In this document: positions 22,681 through 33,062 of the stretch, in pieces
Position numbering within the stretch: position 1 is the first letter of the stretch
How the letters are laid out: each line of letters opens with the position of its first letter
Origin: Rutstroemia sp. NJR-2017a BVV2
Lineage: Eukaryota > Ascomycota > Leotiomycetes > Helotiales > Rutstroemiaceae
Assembly: GCA_002946415.1 (NCBI GenBank)
Contig: NJPS01000011.1
Location: 310,001-374,000 of the forward strand
DNA: 64,000 nt
Direction of reading: 5' to 3'
Program-made: the position numbers and the translations under genes
Notes under the pieces: model-generated
What the model was told of the DNA's origin: nothing
Databases searched by the model: none
The model's input: only the letters and a program-made list of their open reading frames with translations

Positions 22681-23656
22681 ATGCCATCATCTACTGAAAC
22701 CCCTGAGGTCATCAAAGTGTTATTCGCACTTCATGCTGGCATGGATGCTATGGATTTCATCGGTCCCCTCGAAGTCCTCAACCTTGCTCAGCATGATATC
22801 AATGACCCAGGTGAGTTATCAATAAAATTCTGATGATTTTTGGATAGTTTCCTATCTCAGCCCGCATTCCTTTGTTTGTGCTTATATGTATACGTCGAAC
22901 TCCACTAACAATCTATCCACAACAGCCTCCAAGGCATTCAAATGCACTTTCGTATCTGCCACCGAGCATACCGAATCTACTCAAGGAGCTTCATTCCGTG
23001 CACATTTGAACTACAAAGAAGCATATGCTCAACTTCCTCAATATGACATACTCATCATCCCCGGTGGTGGATCCGACCAAATCCTCAAAACCAAATCCGA
23101 GCCTCTAGGCATCATCAAAGCCTTCTCAGACTTGCAGAAGAAGGATCCTACAAAGGAACGTACCCTCCTCTCTATCTGCACTGGCTCCCTCTTCCTTGCT
23201 CAGCAAGGTATCCTCCACGGCCTTTCTGCCACCACCCACCCAGATTACTTCGCCAAGTTTGAAACAATCAATGGGCATGCTGCACAGAGAGATCTTGCAG
23301 AGCGTTGTGATGTAGTTGAAGAACGTTACGTAGTCAACAATCTTCGTTTCGATCTTGGTGATCCAGAGGAGAACCCATACGTCCGCCGCAAGTCTGATGC
23401 TCGACGTCCATCCAACGCACGCAAGGGTTCTATCTCATGGAAGGAATCCAACACACGTCGTGAGAGTAACGCTCGCAGAGCCAGCTTACGTCTCGGTGGC
23501 CTTCGTGTCATCACCAGTGGTGGCATTACTTGTGGTCTCGACGCAAGTTTGTATATGGTGAGCATCATGGTTAACGAGGACGCTGCCAATGAGATTGCTC
23601 GTGTCATGCAGTATGAATGGAAGAAAGGTATTGTTGTCGATGGCATTGACATCTAA
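22681..23656 (+). CDS. DJ-1/PfpI-family protein with Arg/Ser insert
   Basis: Two exons, 22681-22810 and 22926-23656 (intron gtgagt..acaacag); 861 nt, 286 aa. It belongs to the DJ-1/PfpI superfamily (isonitrile hydratase/AraC-N-like branch). Visible features are VLFALHAGMDAMDFIGPLEVL with the conserved acidic Glu31, YDILIIPGGG, and the nucleophile elbow LLSICTGSLFLAQ with Cys128. The C-terminal block VITSGGITCGLDASLYMV is typical. Family roles include thiol-based stress response and small-molecule hydration; the substrate here is unknown. Unusually, residues about 197-230 are an Arg/Ser-rich insert between the LRFDLGDPEENPY and LRVITSGG elements, with five basic-kinase consensus sites (RRKS, RRPS, RKGS, RRES, RRAS). 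Normal family members are about 220-250 aa, so the insert accounts for much of the extra length. Confidence 0.9.
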
Positions 23657-26600
23657 GGCGTTTGGAGTCGGGAATGAAAGAATGTATTGTGCTTATAGAG
23701 CATAGAATACTAAACTAAACTAAACTTGCTAGCTGGATATTATATGGCTAGGGAATGGGACATGTACGGGTATGGAAATGGTGCAATGGAATGGATTGGG
23801 ATGGATGGAATGCAATGATATGGTATGACGACTCTTAGTAGCGAATCTCAACTTGATTGAACACTTCACTTTGCTTTCCGTTGTTGCATATTATGTTTAT
23901 GTGATTAGAACTTCTGTCCATGTCTTCATCCTCTGTTTGATAAAGTTATGATTACTCGGCCTAAAGTACAGAAGTAATTATTTCCTAACTTCAAGAAGTA
24001 TAGGCCGGAGAATCAGGCGACTGTTGAAAGCCATCTAACACCTTTGATCAATCCTGAACAGAGGATGAAAACATCGGCTGGATCATTTGCTAAGTGTCAC
24101 GATAATGGACTTGCAAGTTACGCACCCAACAATGCTCATGCATCTGTGTGGCATGAGCGGTGGAGCTCCTGAAATGGCAGAGCTCGTCCGGGCTGGACGT
24201 TGATACATGAGATGATCACTGATTTGGATCTAGAAGAACACGACTCAGAAGGAAGATAAAGGAGGCGAGATAGCCTCGATACGTATGCAGCCTGCTATGG
24301 GGTTTGGATTTCGGGTCTTAAGCTCAAATATAGAATTGCCCGTGACCTTTTCCTTCCTTCCTCTTTTTAAGATGCCCCTTATTCACTCTACTATACGAGA
24401 TGTAAGATTTCTATTCACCTGGGGATCGAAAAGAGGGTTATAAAAGACCCTCATCTCTGTCGATTCTTAAACTTGCAAACGCAAGACCCGCGATTCGTAT
24501 CCTGATCATGAACACATGATTTGGACAGTTGGATTGAGTTACCCGACGCTCTGGTATACTAGATTGTACAAGATTTTCGTGGTTGACCTGACCTGACCTG
24601 GATGGGCGAGGAGGTGAGATGGTTCTGTACCGGCGCACCGCTGTCGTTTTTTGGGATTATTGTCACGACTAATTCATCACTGTTACTATTGGTCTATCAC
24701 TAACATTGCCATACCATCGCCATCCTCTTTGATTTTCTCGACAACCGTTCCCTATCCCGAAAATCTTCCTGCAACGAAGCATCTCTTTGTGTTTCTCGAC
24801 TAAGCTTGAATCTGGGAAGAAAGAGACCCGGGGAGATTGTAAGAGATTATATACAGGATGAGAGGTATGGAAAGGGATCCGTAACCGGTAGAGATGCGGA
24901 GTCTCGGAGAGAAGCCAAGTGAATGAGAATGGGTACTGATCATGCAAAGTAGTAAAGAACTACGGCAGTGTATTCACCTCCCTTCCCAGATGCAGTATCC
25001 TTCTTGCGTGTATAGATATTTAAGCTTCGTCTTTCACGCCCCTAGAGAAAGTTTTCCTGAACAGCTACCTAGTACAGGAACAGCAGCAGGAGCACCATCT
25101 GAAGAATCGTTCAGTGGTATTGGAAAGAATGTGTAAGTGATATCCTTGATGGATCCTAGAAGCTAACCTATGATTTCTCTGGATAGTATTCGGGATCACC
25201 GCTGTCATTTCTTCTCGGCTTCACACTTGTTGTCATAAGTCAGTAAGTTACTTCATCGGATTTTCATTTTTGCTGTCATTTCCCCGCTGGCCTTCTGTTT
25301 ACTATCTATCACTACGATGTGTGTGTTTTTTACCTATCTATCATCATAAGTAGAATCCTAAGTGTTAACGCAGTTCATATAACTGAGGCTGTCAACTACA
25401 AATCCTAAAGCCCTCTCGCCCTCCCCACTTTTTCCTCTCATGCTCCTTTTTTGACGATGGAGCAGAATATAGAATGAATGTAAACAGAAATGGAAAGGGA
25501 GGAGGATATTTATATACCCTTCATCGCGCTATGTTCCTCGGCGAGAAGGGAATTGGTTACACTGGAGTTCAGTTAGTGAATAGAGAGAAGAGATCATACA
25601 GAGTATTACAGGGTATATGCGATAATACACGACAAGATTCCGGCGTTTCCATGCCAGTAATATATCCATTTAAGCTTCCTGCACCGATGCATGAGGTTGT
25701 TCTAGTTTTTTCATTTACGAAATGACTTCGGTTGGTGTTCAAGGTGGAGGACACTCTGTAGCTCCTACTTGTTGGATTTGGGGCAGCGTGGGTTTTGTTA
25801 TTATAGTAGACCTCCTTCGTTTTCATTTCGATGATATGGTACTGATTAATGATCACTGACAGCAAGAACGAAGAATGACAACAATCAGAGACTTCAGCAG
25901 TGCTCCTTTCCTCTTCCCTTCTACTTCCAAATTCATAGCATTTTCTTTGTATATCCAAAGACCATCGTCTACTTCGAGTGCTTGGCTATACTGCAAAGTG
26001 AGAACTTTCCTAACGGGGGCGAAAAGGGGAGCTTATGTAGTGTAGTAGGGGGGAGCCGGGGGACTGAGACTAGTGGTGAGGTGAATGTCCATATCCTCGT
26101 CCTCTTCCACCCATTCCTTGCTATATATTCTACTTCTTTCTTCTCTTTCATTCTGATGTTACTATGTGCCAGTGCCACTCACTTATCATTCTGCAGTATT
26201 ATGTGACGGTCTGCTTTTGTTCTGGGTATTGATCTCTCCCTCATTTCTGTATCTAAATCGCCGGCTGAAGAACCTCACGCATGTCCTGTTCCCGATGCCG
26301 GCTTGTTATTAATTGTTGTCATATCCATGAATTACCGTCATCCCAAGAGCAGCAACTTCGACACACCAGATTTCTGTTGTCATTCTCCCATCCGCTTCAT
26401 TTCCCCTCCGGATCCGTTGAAACCATACACCAAAATTCATGATCCTCTCATGAACTCAAGAATCCCAGAAGGCACGAAAGTCAAGACAGCATGGGAAGAG
26501 GTCATACTGCTCATTGTATACATGGAATAAAAAAAATTAAGAGAAAAACGCAGGTTATATACCCCTCATCCGGGGCCATTTACTCTCCGACAATCGGCTG

Positions 26601-27446
26601 GAGCTTCCGAACTGCAACCTATCACCATCTTGCAGGCTCGAAGAGATTTATTCACTACCCCCCACTCATTGCTCTTCCCTCCCGTACTGACTTTATTCGA
26701 CCAGCATTTTCCAGCCGCATCACTAGCACCCCAGCCCCATTATCTGCACTTGCTCTATTATATAAGTCTGATGTAATATTGATTTCCTGTTTCTCTTTGC
26801 TCATTTTCTTCTCAGCACGCACTTTTCAAGGATAACGATGTCACATGTGGCAGTTTGACTGATTTCTCTTGTGTGCCCATACTCACCTTCCTTTACACTG
26901 ACGACAGATCGTTCACTGTTACCTTGGCTTTCTCCTCCCTCTTTTTACTTTTATTGTCAATCCTGTTTGCACTGTTAACCTAATTTTCACTGTTAACCCC
27001 CTTTCACCATCACCATCCCTTTCGCCCTCAAGCCCTTCCCTCTCCATCCTACCCTGAACTCTGATCCACTGTGTTGTATTCGTCCCAGCCGGCATGGTCT
27101 CACAATCACACGGCTCTCTTTATTTTATCGAACGTAACAGAAGTGGAGACGTTTATATACTTACTCCATTCCTCGTCTCCTGCTGAGCATAACGTAATCA
27201 GTTTAGTCTTCTCATATCGCACCATCCTAAGCTCCTTTCCTCTCATGTATTCACTACCTGTATCTACCCACACACCATTCCCCTTAACTGGATTTCCATA
27301 TAAACCTCCTCCCTCCCGTATTCCATTCCAACATGGCAACATCACGCACACAAACCAATACTCTACAGGAAGACCCAGAAGGAGTCCTTGCTAAAGAGTT
27401 CACACTCCCTCTAACGTCTCTTGATCCATCCATCTGTACACCCATC
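23657..27446. other. Gene-poor stretch after DJ-1 gene
   Basis: 3.8 kb with no recognisable gene. It contains the fold-back element at 23920-24074 (listed separately) and scattered short ORFs with no family signature. Long CT-rich segments occur at 26100-26450 and 26850-27400. Confidence 0.5.
23920..24074. repeat. 155-bp fold-back (inverted-repeat) element
   Basis: The ends are inverted repeats: atgtcttcatcctctgttt at 23920 pairs with aacagaggatgaaaacat ending at 24074 (one mismatch over about 17 bp). A second inner pair (gattactcggcct.. near 23950 and ..aggccggagaatc near 24014) extends the hairpin. This is MITE-like in size and structure; no transposase is present. Confidence 0.65.
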
Positions 27447-27448
27447 TA

Positions 27449-27798
27449 GGCTGCGGCGTGGGACCCCATGGGCCGGGTTTTCAACTTCTTGTCCCACCCA
27501 CTGGGACCCCATGGGTCGGGTGGGTAATAGGATAATGGGATATCCCACCTATGGGTAATAACTAAAAGGGCTTAGTAGTGCTAGCTATTGGGGCAACGAC
27601 CTATATATTGCTCCTAATATTAGAGCTTTTTGTGGAGATTAGTGGGTATAGGTAGTGGGTAATAGGTAACCCACGGGTAATGGGTTGGGTTATGGGTAAT
27701 TCTACCCACCCACTGGGACCTCATAAGGGCCAGCAACCTACCCATTGGAACCCTAACCCGGTGGGTGGGGTCCTACCTACTGAGTTTCCGCCGCAGCC
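27449..27798. mobile_element. 350-bp MITE with TA target-site duplication
   Basis: Perfect 10-bp terminal inverted repeats (GGCTGCGGCG at 27449-27458 and CGCCGCAGCC at 27789-27798) are flanked on both sides by TA (27447-27448, 27799-27800). That is the signature of Tc1/mariner-type insertion. The interior has subterminal inverted copies of accccatgggtcggg-like and cccacccactgggacc motifs and many GTGGGT/ACCCAC words, but no ORF. It is probably a non-autonomous element mobilised in trans. Confidence 0.8.
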
Positions 27799-27800
27799 TA

Positions 27801-29023
27801 CTCTTATGTTTTTGCGGGGATTCCATGCGAGTATTGTCACTGCGAACATAGTCCTAAAACTAATGTTCCGATTGTATTTACAGTTGATAAGGAAATGGAG
27901 CTGAGAGCTAGAGGCAATACTACGTAGAGACCACATTAGTAGTATCTAGGTTTCAGCTAAGTTACTATACAAAATTATTCAATTTCTTTTCTTTCTAAAA
28001 CTCTCCTTCTCTTTATATATTGTAAGCATGATGCACCCCTCGTTTTTTGGCTAGTGTAAGCTACTCAGATGAATTCTATAGTATAAGGAACCAGTTCCGA
28101 TATAGTTTAGAAGAAATCAGACTGCTTTTCCCCCTCTTTTTAACTAGTATAGTGTAGTAATGAGTGACTACCCCCTGGATCTCCTTTTATATATACTATT
28201 GGGATGTATATACCCTCACTTCGGAAGTTCGACTTACTTACAATATATACCTATTAGAATTCAAACTATTCTCTTGTTTTTGCGTGATCCAAATCGCTTA
28301 GTGCAGCTATAAGAATTGATACTGGATTCGATTATCGATATTGCTCCTCGAATTTCTAAAAGGTAGGCTGCGGTGAAATCCCGACGACGATCCCAATATA
28401 CTTATTAGTATTGCACACTTCATAGATGCCACCAATCTCCAGAGACACGAGATTCCGTTCTTCGAAGTCAAATATATCCAGCGGCACTTACATTCTCTAT
28501 GAGAAGCTACTGCTCATAGTCCAAGCCAACTCACGGGAAATTGGAAGTTCTCTTTATCACGAAGCTGAAAGCTACGCCCAAATTGTTGCTGCGCTAGTTC
28601 CTGTCTCTTCATAACAACTTCCCAGGGAAGTGCCTATTCGGGAGAAGTTTTAAAACGAATGCTTTGCTGTGTGATTTTGGATGTCAGACTGGCAGCGTCT
28701 ACTCCACAGCGTTCTTTATAAGCCACAGTTGCATCCCGAACACATGCTTCTCTGAAATGGTCTTCCAGTGCTCCCTCTGTAACAGTCCTCTTAGCACTGT
28801 TGGGAGCAGGGTGCTTCGATACTGAGGCAGTTGAAGTTAATTCTTAAGGGTGGTTTAGAGACTACTTCTCACTCAACGATATTATCTTTCAGCTTAGCTG
28901 TTCGGGTAACCGGAGTCAATTCGGGGAGCATTCTAAAAATAGTATAATATAATATAATGTTTAACACCATATTGCTTCGATGCTGAAATGGAGGCTCAAA
29001 TGAAGGGGCAAATTGAAAAAGGA
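27801..29023. other. AT-rich stretch with possible degraded sequences
   Basis: Strongly AT-rich and rich in TA steps. Apart from the doubtful small gene at 28634-28931 no coding sequence is supported. Confidence 0.5.
28634..28931 (-). CDS. Doubtful small two-exon gene, unknown
   Basis: An ATG at 28931 opens MLPELTPVTRTAKLKDNIV, followed by a gtgaga donor. Downstream on the same strand a frame stays open to a stop at 28634, with protein-like content (EDHFREACVRDATVAYKERC). One candidate acceptor (..ctcccaacag) joins the two in frame for a product of about 75 aa. I do not recognise the family. It could be a relic of a longer gene in this degraded AT-rich island. Confidence 0.25.
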
Positions 29024-29520
29024 AATCATACTAAGGAATATCTCACAATTATAAATTCGTTATAAACACATATAGCAACTGGTATATACTCAGATGGTAA
29101 CCAAAGACTACCTTTTATTCTTCCATTTATCGGAAACAAAAATACATTAATGAAAGGCCAAGCTTGCTAGAGCACTTAATTGTTTCTTGTAAGTTTGCAG
29201 TGGTCTGCCTGCTAGTATATCCCAGAGCCGTATCATTTTATTATAAGAACCCGAAGTTACTGTCTTACTATTTGGTGAAAAAGCGACTGATATAACCTTT
29301 AATACTAGTATCCATTAAAACTTTACTCAAGAGGAGCACTCTTATAGAAGGAATTTAGAATGAGAACGATATTGATTATGTTAAAGAACTGAGATATAGA
29401 ATGTTGTTTAAGTCAATAAAGTGTGAGAATTGAAGCTAGTCCCAGAATTTGCAACGATCTATATTTGGACTTGTAAGAACTACTTTGTATTACTAATCAG
29501 TCGAATCTCCTAGAATCACT
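29024..29520 (-). pseudogene. Decayed WD40-repeat C-terminus of an NLR
   Basis: The minus strand carries WD40 remnants broken by stops and frameshifts. Around 29300-29135 it reads VISVAFSPNSKTVTSGSYNK then MIRLWDILAGRPLQTYK, a clear WD40 repeat. Around 29470-29430 a poorer copy ends in KFWD. Near 29110-29026 a third frame reads SLWLPSEYIPVAICVYN, matching the short tail (LWLPPEYRP-like) that follows the WD40 propeller in fungal HET/NACHT-WD40 proteins. It lies directly downstream of, and in the same orientation as, the intact HET-NACHT-ankyrin gene. Confidence 0.75.
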
Positions 29521-29711
29521 TATTTTGCTATAGTTTGAGGATATAAACCTCCTTCTAGCAGCTTTGTAGTTAGCTTCAGATAGATAGATAGGTTCAATTC
29601 AAGCTCTAAATCTTACATAAAGCTGGCGTGCTCACTCTGCTCACCGCTAGCTTGCCGTCATATAACTCTAACACGTCCCTGGATCATATCTCTACCAAAA
29701 GAGGCTATTTA

Positions 29712-32700
29712 TTAGAGAGTCAACTTATCTCTGCTTTCTATATTTGTATTAGAGCCCTTGTTGAGCAACAGCTTTACAATTCCCTCGCGTTTCCACTGAG
29801 TAGCATGTGAGAGTGGTGTTTGACCGTCTTTATCCTTCGAATCGATCTCAACTTTGCCTGTATCGAGTAGTAGCTTTACAACTCCTTTGTTTCCATTCCA
29901 AGCAGCCCACCAGAGTGGCGTTCGACCATTTTTATCCTTCGAATCGATCTCAACTTTGCCTGTATCAAGCAGTAGTTTTACAACTCCCTCGCGTCCCTGC
30001 GCAGCAGCCCATAAGAGTGGTGTTCGATCGTCTTTATCCTTCCAATCGATCTCAACTTTGCCTGTATCAAGCAGTAGTTTTATAACTCCCTCGCGTCCCT
30101 GCGCAGCAGCCCGAAAGAGTGGTGTATGACTATCTTTATCCTTCGAATCGATCTCAACTTTGCCTGTATCGAGCAGCAACTTCGCAACTCTCTCATGTCC
30201 ATACTCAGCAGCCCACCAGAGTGGCGTTCGACCATTTTTATCCTTGATATCTGGTATGTATTTTCCTAAATCAAGTAGAAAAAGAAGTAATATCTCGTCA
30301 CCGTGTTCTGCAATATGAGAAAGAACATTCCGTCGCCGTGGTAAGAAAGTGAAGTCGCGTTTAATACTAGTTTGTCTGCTACTGTTCATTTCTGGGCAGT
30401 ACTGTTTACACAAGTTATGAAGTGGTGATGTTGGGGGCTTGGTCTTCGCTTCGTTTCTTATGAGTGCCTGGGCAGCTTCATTACTATCGGTAGCTAGAGC
30501 GGCAAAAACTGGCGGCCCATAACGCTCATCCTTAAAATCAAAACAGGATTCACTGTAAGGATAGATTCGAATAAGGTCGGCCAAGTTCCTCTCTGCAAGG
30601 ATATAAAGGATACTAGCGGATTTTTTATATCGTCTAATATCGAATTGTTCAAACAAATTATTAAGAAATATCCATTGCTGAAGAGGGAATTCGGCAAGAA
30701 AGTCACCTTGCTCTATTGCATTCTGTTGAGCGCTGTTAGAGTGGTAAAGGGTGTTAAGGACTGAATATCCAAGAAAAGGAAACTTCAGATTAACAGCTTC
30801 CCGCAATGCTGATGCTTTGGATGCCTGTGGTAGAGGGTCGGGCATATCAATTTCTCGGCTAATCGGAGCATTTAGCTGAGCTAAACAACAATTCCTCAAA
30901 ACCTCGTGGCCATGACCTATGAATTTGCTGGAAAGCCCAGACCACTGGCTCTCGTATTTATCCAGTAAGTACTCTCGAACAGACTCGTGAATAAACTGGA
31001 CTTCTGCAGCTTTGTTCCGTGTAACTTCGGCCAAACCCTTTGAAGAACTTCTTACGAAACCCTTTATTTGGTGTAAATCAACATCTTCCTGGTCCCAATA
31101 ACCAGAACACTCTTTATTAAGGTTAAGTTGGATTGCGAAGTAGAGTTCCTGTGGTTTAAGAGGACGATTCGTGAAGAGGATCAATTTGAGACAAGCGTGC
31201 AATTGTTCAATATTTTCTTCATCCCGCGTAAGAACCATTTCAAATAAATCAGCCAGTTTCGGCGGAATTTCCTTAAGACGCTTACGCATCTCCTTGATAG
31301 AAATAGAAGTATTAGGGTATTCAGAGTTGAGAATATCGAGAACCAAGACGACCCACAGGAAAATTCTAGAAGATTTCTCTAGAATTTCGGACCGAAGCAA
31401 CTCAGCTTGCTTTGACTCAGCTGGCTTCGACTTGCCTAGCCTTAGCTTCGATCTGATATACTTTTCGATGTCTTCTGTATGTCCAATTTCATCTTCCAGA
31501 ATTATCTCAACGCCCTTCTGAATAGTAACAGTCGGATAATGGCGACTAGAGAAACATATCTGTAACTGAACCTGGGCAATTTGCGCAAGCTCGACCAGAT
31601 CCTCAAAAAAACAAACCATTCCTTCAGCCTGATTCTGATTGCATTCGTCCAACGCATCAACGAATATCATCAAGGATCGATTACCAAGCTTTAAAATAGT
31701 ATGCCTCAATGTTTGTTTTAGAGCTTCCTCATTCCATCCATTTCGTTCAATAACTCTCACACCATCAGCTGTCATCCACTCTAAGCTACCTCTCAACTCT
31801 ACTGCCTTCTCAAAAAGCTGGTGGAGAAGAGAGCGGTACAAACCCGTTGTTGACTTCTCCTCAACAGTACCCCGTGCTAGGAAGAAGAAAGATAATGTGA
31901 TTTTCGAAGGATTGCTCTTTGCATTGAGCTTGGCTTCTTCGAAGAGGAGTTTCATTAGAGTTGACTTCCCGGTGCCAGGATTGCCTTTGATCCAAAGGAA
32001 ACCGCCGTGATCTGACTGTTGTGCCACATTGTGCCAGGATATATATTCAGATTTAGCCAGAAACCAGCGGCAGGTTTTTCCTTGGGCAGCTGTTAGACTT
32101 GTTAGACGTTCGTCGATCTTGGGAAAGTAGAGTTGGTCTATTATAGACTGTTTTGTGGCCGTGTCGGCGCTAGGAATAGTATACTCGGAAGAAAAGGGCG
32201 ATTCAGGATCGAAGGAATTTGAGTCGTTACGGGAAGGAACCAAGGACTGACTGTGTAAAGTCTTTGATCGTTTAGGAGGGTTGGAAAAGACTGTCGATGC
32301 CTCATCGAGCCGATGTTTTTTTGAACGCTTCTGAAGCTCCTCTTCAAGCCTTTTTAATGCATGATTCGCCCCCTCACCATAAATAAGTGGCATATAAATA
32401 TCAAAAATGCCCAGTAAAGAATAAACTTTGTCTTCTTCACGCTTGGTCTCACGACTCTTTGCCCATAACATTCGCTCGTTGACACTAAACGCAGATAAAT
32501 CGGTTCCTTGAAGAGCCGACACCGCGATCCCCGTTATTTCATGAAGCTGCCGCTCTAACGATTTCTTATCACCGAGGAATCTGCTATTCGAGCAAAAGAA
32601 TTCAAGCGATCGAGGAGCAATAAGTTCTTGAAGGGTCCAACCACGGGTAAACCATCGACTTTTCCGGAAAGATGATTGCCACGATTGCGAAGACGGATCG

Positions 32701-33062
32701 ACCTGATTACAATCATTTGTTGAAACATCTGATAGATAAACATAGCATTTAGCTGCATTGTGGTACCAGCGAAACATGGAATTGATAGCCTCTGCGAGCT
32801 CGGTGCTATTTGATTTGTCGATGCAACAAGTATCCACCCAAAAGTATTGTAGATTATCGCGTCTGGCTTGTTCTCCGCAGAAGTAGATCTTCTTATACCC
32901 AGGCTTATTCCTTTCGGTGTCATATGTTAGGTCTTGGAAGGTGACCTCTTCCGTATCGGCCCCCCATGTGTGCGAAAGGATAGCATATTCGGGAATATGA
33001 TCGCCAACGAAGTTCTCGGACAGGCTGAGCTGGCCAGCACTATTGTATTTTAAAAGACGCAT
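29712..33062 (-). CDS. HET-NACHT-ankyrin NLR (allorecognition-type receptor)
   Basis: Single open frame of 1116 aa starting MRLLKYN, the typical first residues of fungal HET proteins. Residues 1-240 are a HET domain (AILSHTWG 27-34, YFWVDTCCIDK 73-83, GWTLQELIAPRSLEFF 141-156, LLGIFDIYMPLIYGEG 216-231). HET domains trigger cell death in vegetative incompatibility. After a linker comes a NACHT NTPase with Walker A GNPGTGKST (360-368) and Walker B LMIFVDALDE (464-473). A helical region follows (QFIHESVREYLLD). The C-terminus carries five ankyrin repeats of 34 aa from about residue 935 that are almost identical (LLLDTGKVEIDSKDKDG). In this architecture the repeats sense a ligand, NACHT oligomerises and HET executes. 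No stop or frameshift is seen, so it looks functional. It sits in an AT-rich, transposon-bearing island. Confidence 0.93.
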   Translation of the reverse strand: MRLLKYNSAGQLSLSENFVGDHIPEYAILSHTWGADTEEVTFQDLTYDTERNKPGYKKIYFCGEQARRDNLQYFWVDTCCIDKSNSTELAEAINSMFRWYHNAAKCYVYLSDVSTNDCNQVDPSSQSWQSSFRKSRWFTRGWTLQELIAPRSLEFFCSNSRFLGDKKSLERQLHEITGIAVSALQGTDLSAFSVNERMLWAKSRETKREEDKVYSLLGIFDIYMPLIYGEGANHALKRLEEELQKRSKKHRLDEASTVFSNPPKRSKTLHSQSLVPSRNDSNSFDPESPFSSEYTIPSADTATKQSIIDQLYFPKIDERLTSLTAAQGKTCRWFLAKSEYISWHNVAQQSDHGGFLWIKGNPGTGKSTLMKLLFEEAKLNAKSNPSKITLSFFFLARGTVEEKSTTGLYRSLLHQLFEKAVELRGSLEWMTADGVRVIERNGWNEEALKQTLRHTILKLGNRSLMIFVDALDECNQNQAEGMVCFFEDLVELAQIAQVQLQICFSSRHYPTVTIQKGVEIILEDEIGHTEDIEKYIRSKLRLGKSKPAESKQAELLRSEILEKSSRIFLWVVLVLDILNSEYPNTSISIKEMRKRLKEIPPKLADLFEMVLTRDEENIEQLHACLKLILFTNRPLKPQELYFAIQLNLNKECSGYWDQEDVDLHQIKGFVRSSSKGLAEVTRNKAAEVQFIHESVREYLLDKYESQWSGLSSKFIGHGHEVLRNCCLAQLNAPISREIDMPDPLPQASKASALREAVNLKFPFLGYSVLNTLYHSNSAQQNAIEQGDFLAEFPLQQWIFLNNLFEQFDIRRYKKSASILYILAERNLADLIRIYPYSESCFDFKDERYGPPVFAALATDSNEAAQALIRNEAKTKPPTSPLHNLCKQYCPEMNSSRQTSIKRDFTFLPRRRNVLSHIAEHGDEILLLFLLDLGKYIPDIKDKNGRTPLWWAAEYGHERVAKLLLDTGKVEIDSKDKDSHTPLFRAAAQGREGVIKLLLDTGKVEIDWKDKDDRTPLLWAAAQGREGVVKLLLDTGKVEIDSKDKNGRTPLWWAAWNGNKGVVKLLLDTGKVEIDSKDKDGQTPLSHATQWKREGIVKLLLNKGSNTNIESRDKLTL
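29745..30260 (-). repeat. 102-bp near-identical ankyrin-coding repeats
   Basis: Five head-to-tail units of 102 bp at the 3' end of the NLR gene share long identical blocks such as tcgatctcaactttgcctgt and agtagttttacaactccctc (+ strand). Variation is concentrated at a few codons (WW/FR/LW, EYGHER/AQGREG/WNGNKG). Confidence 0.85.
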
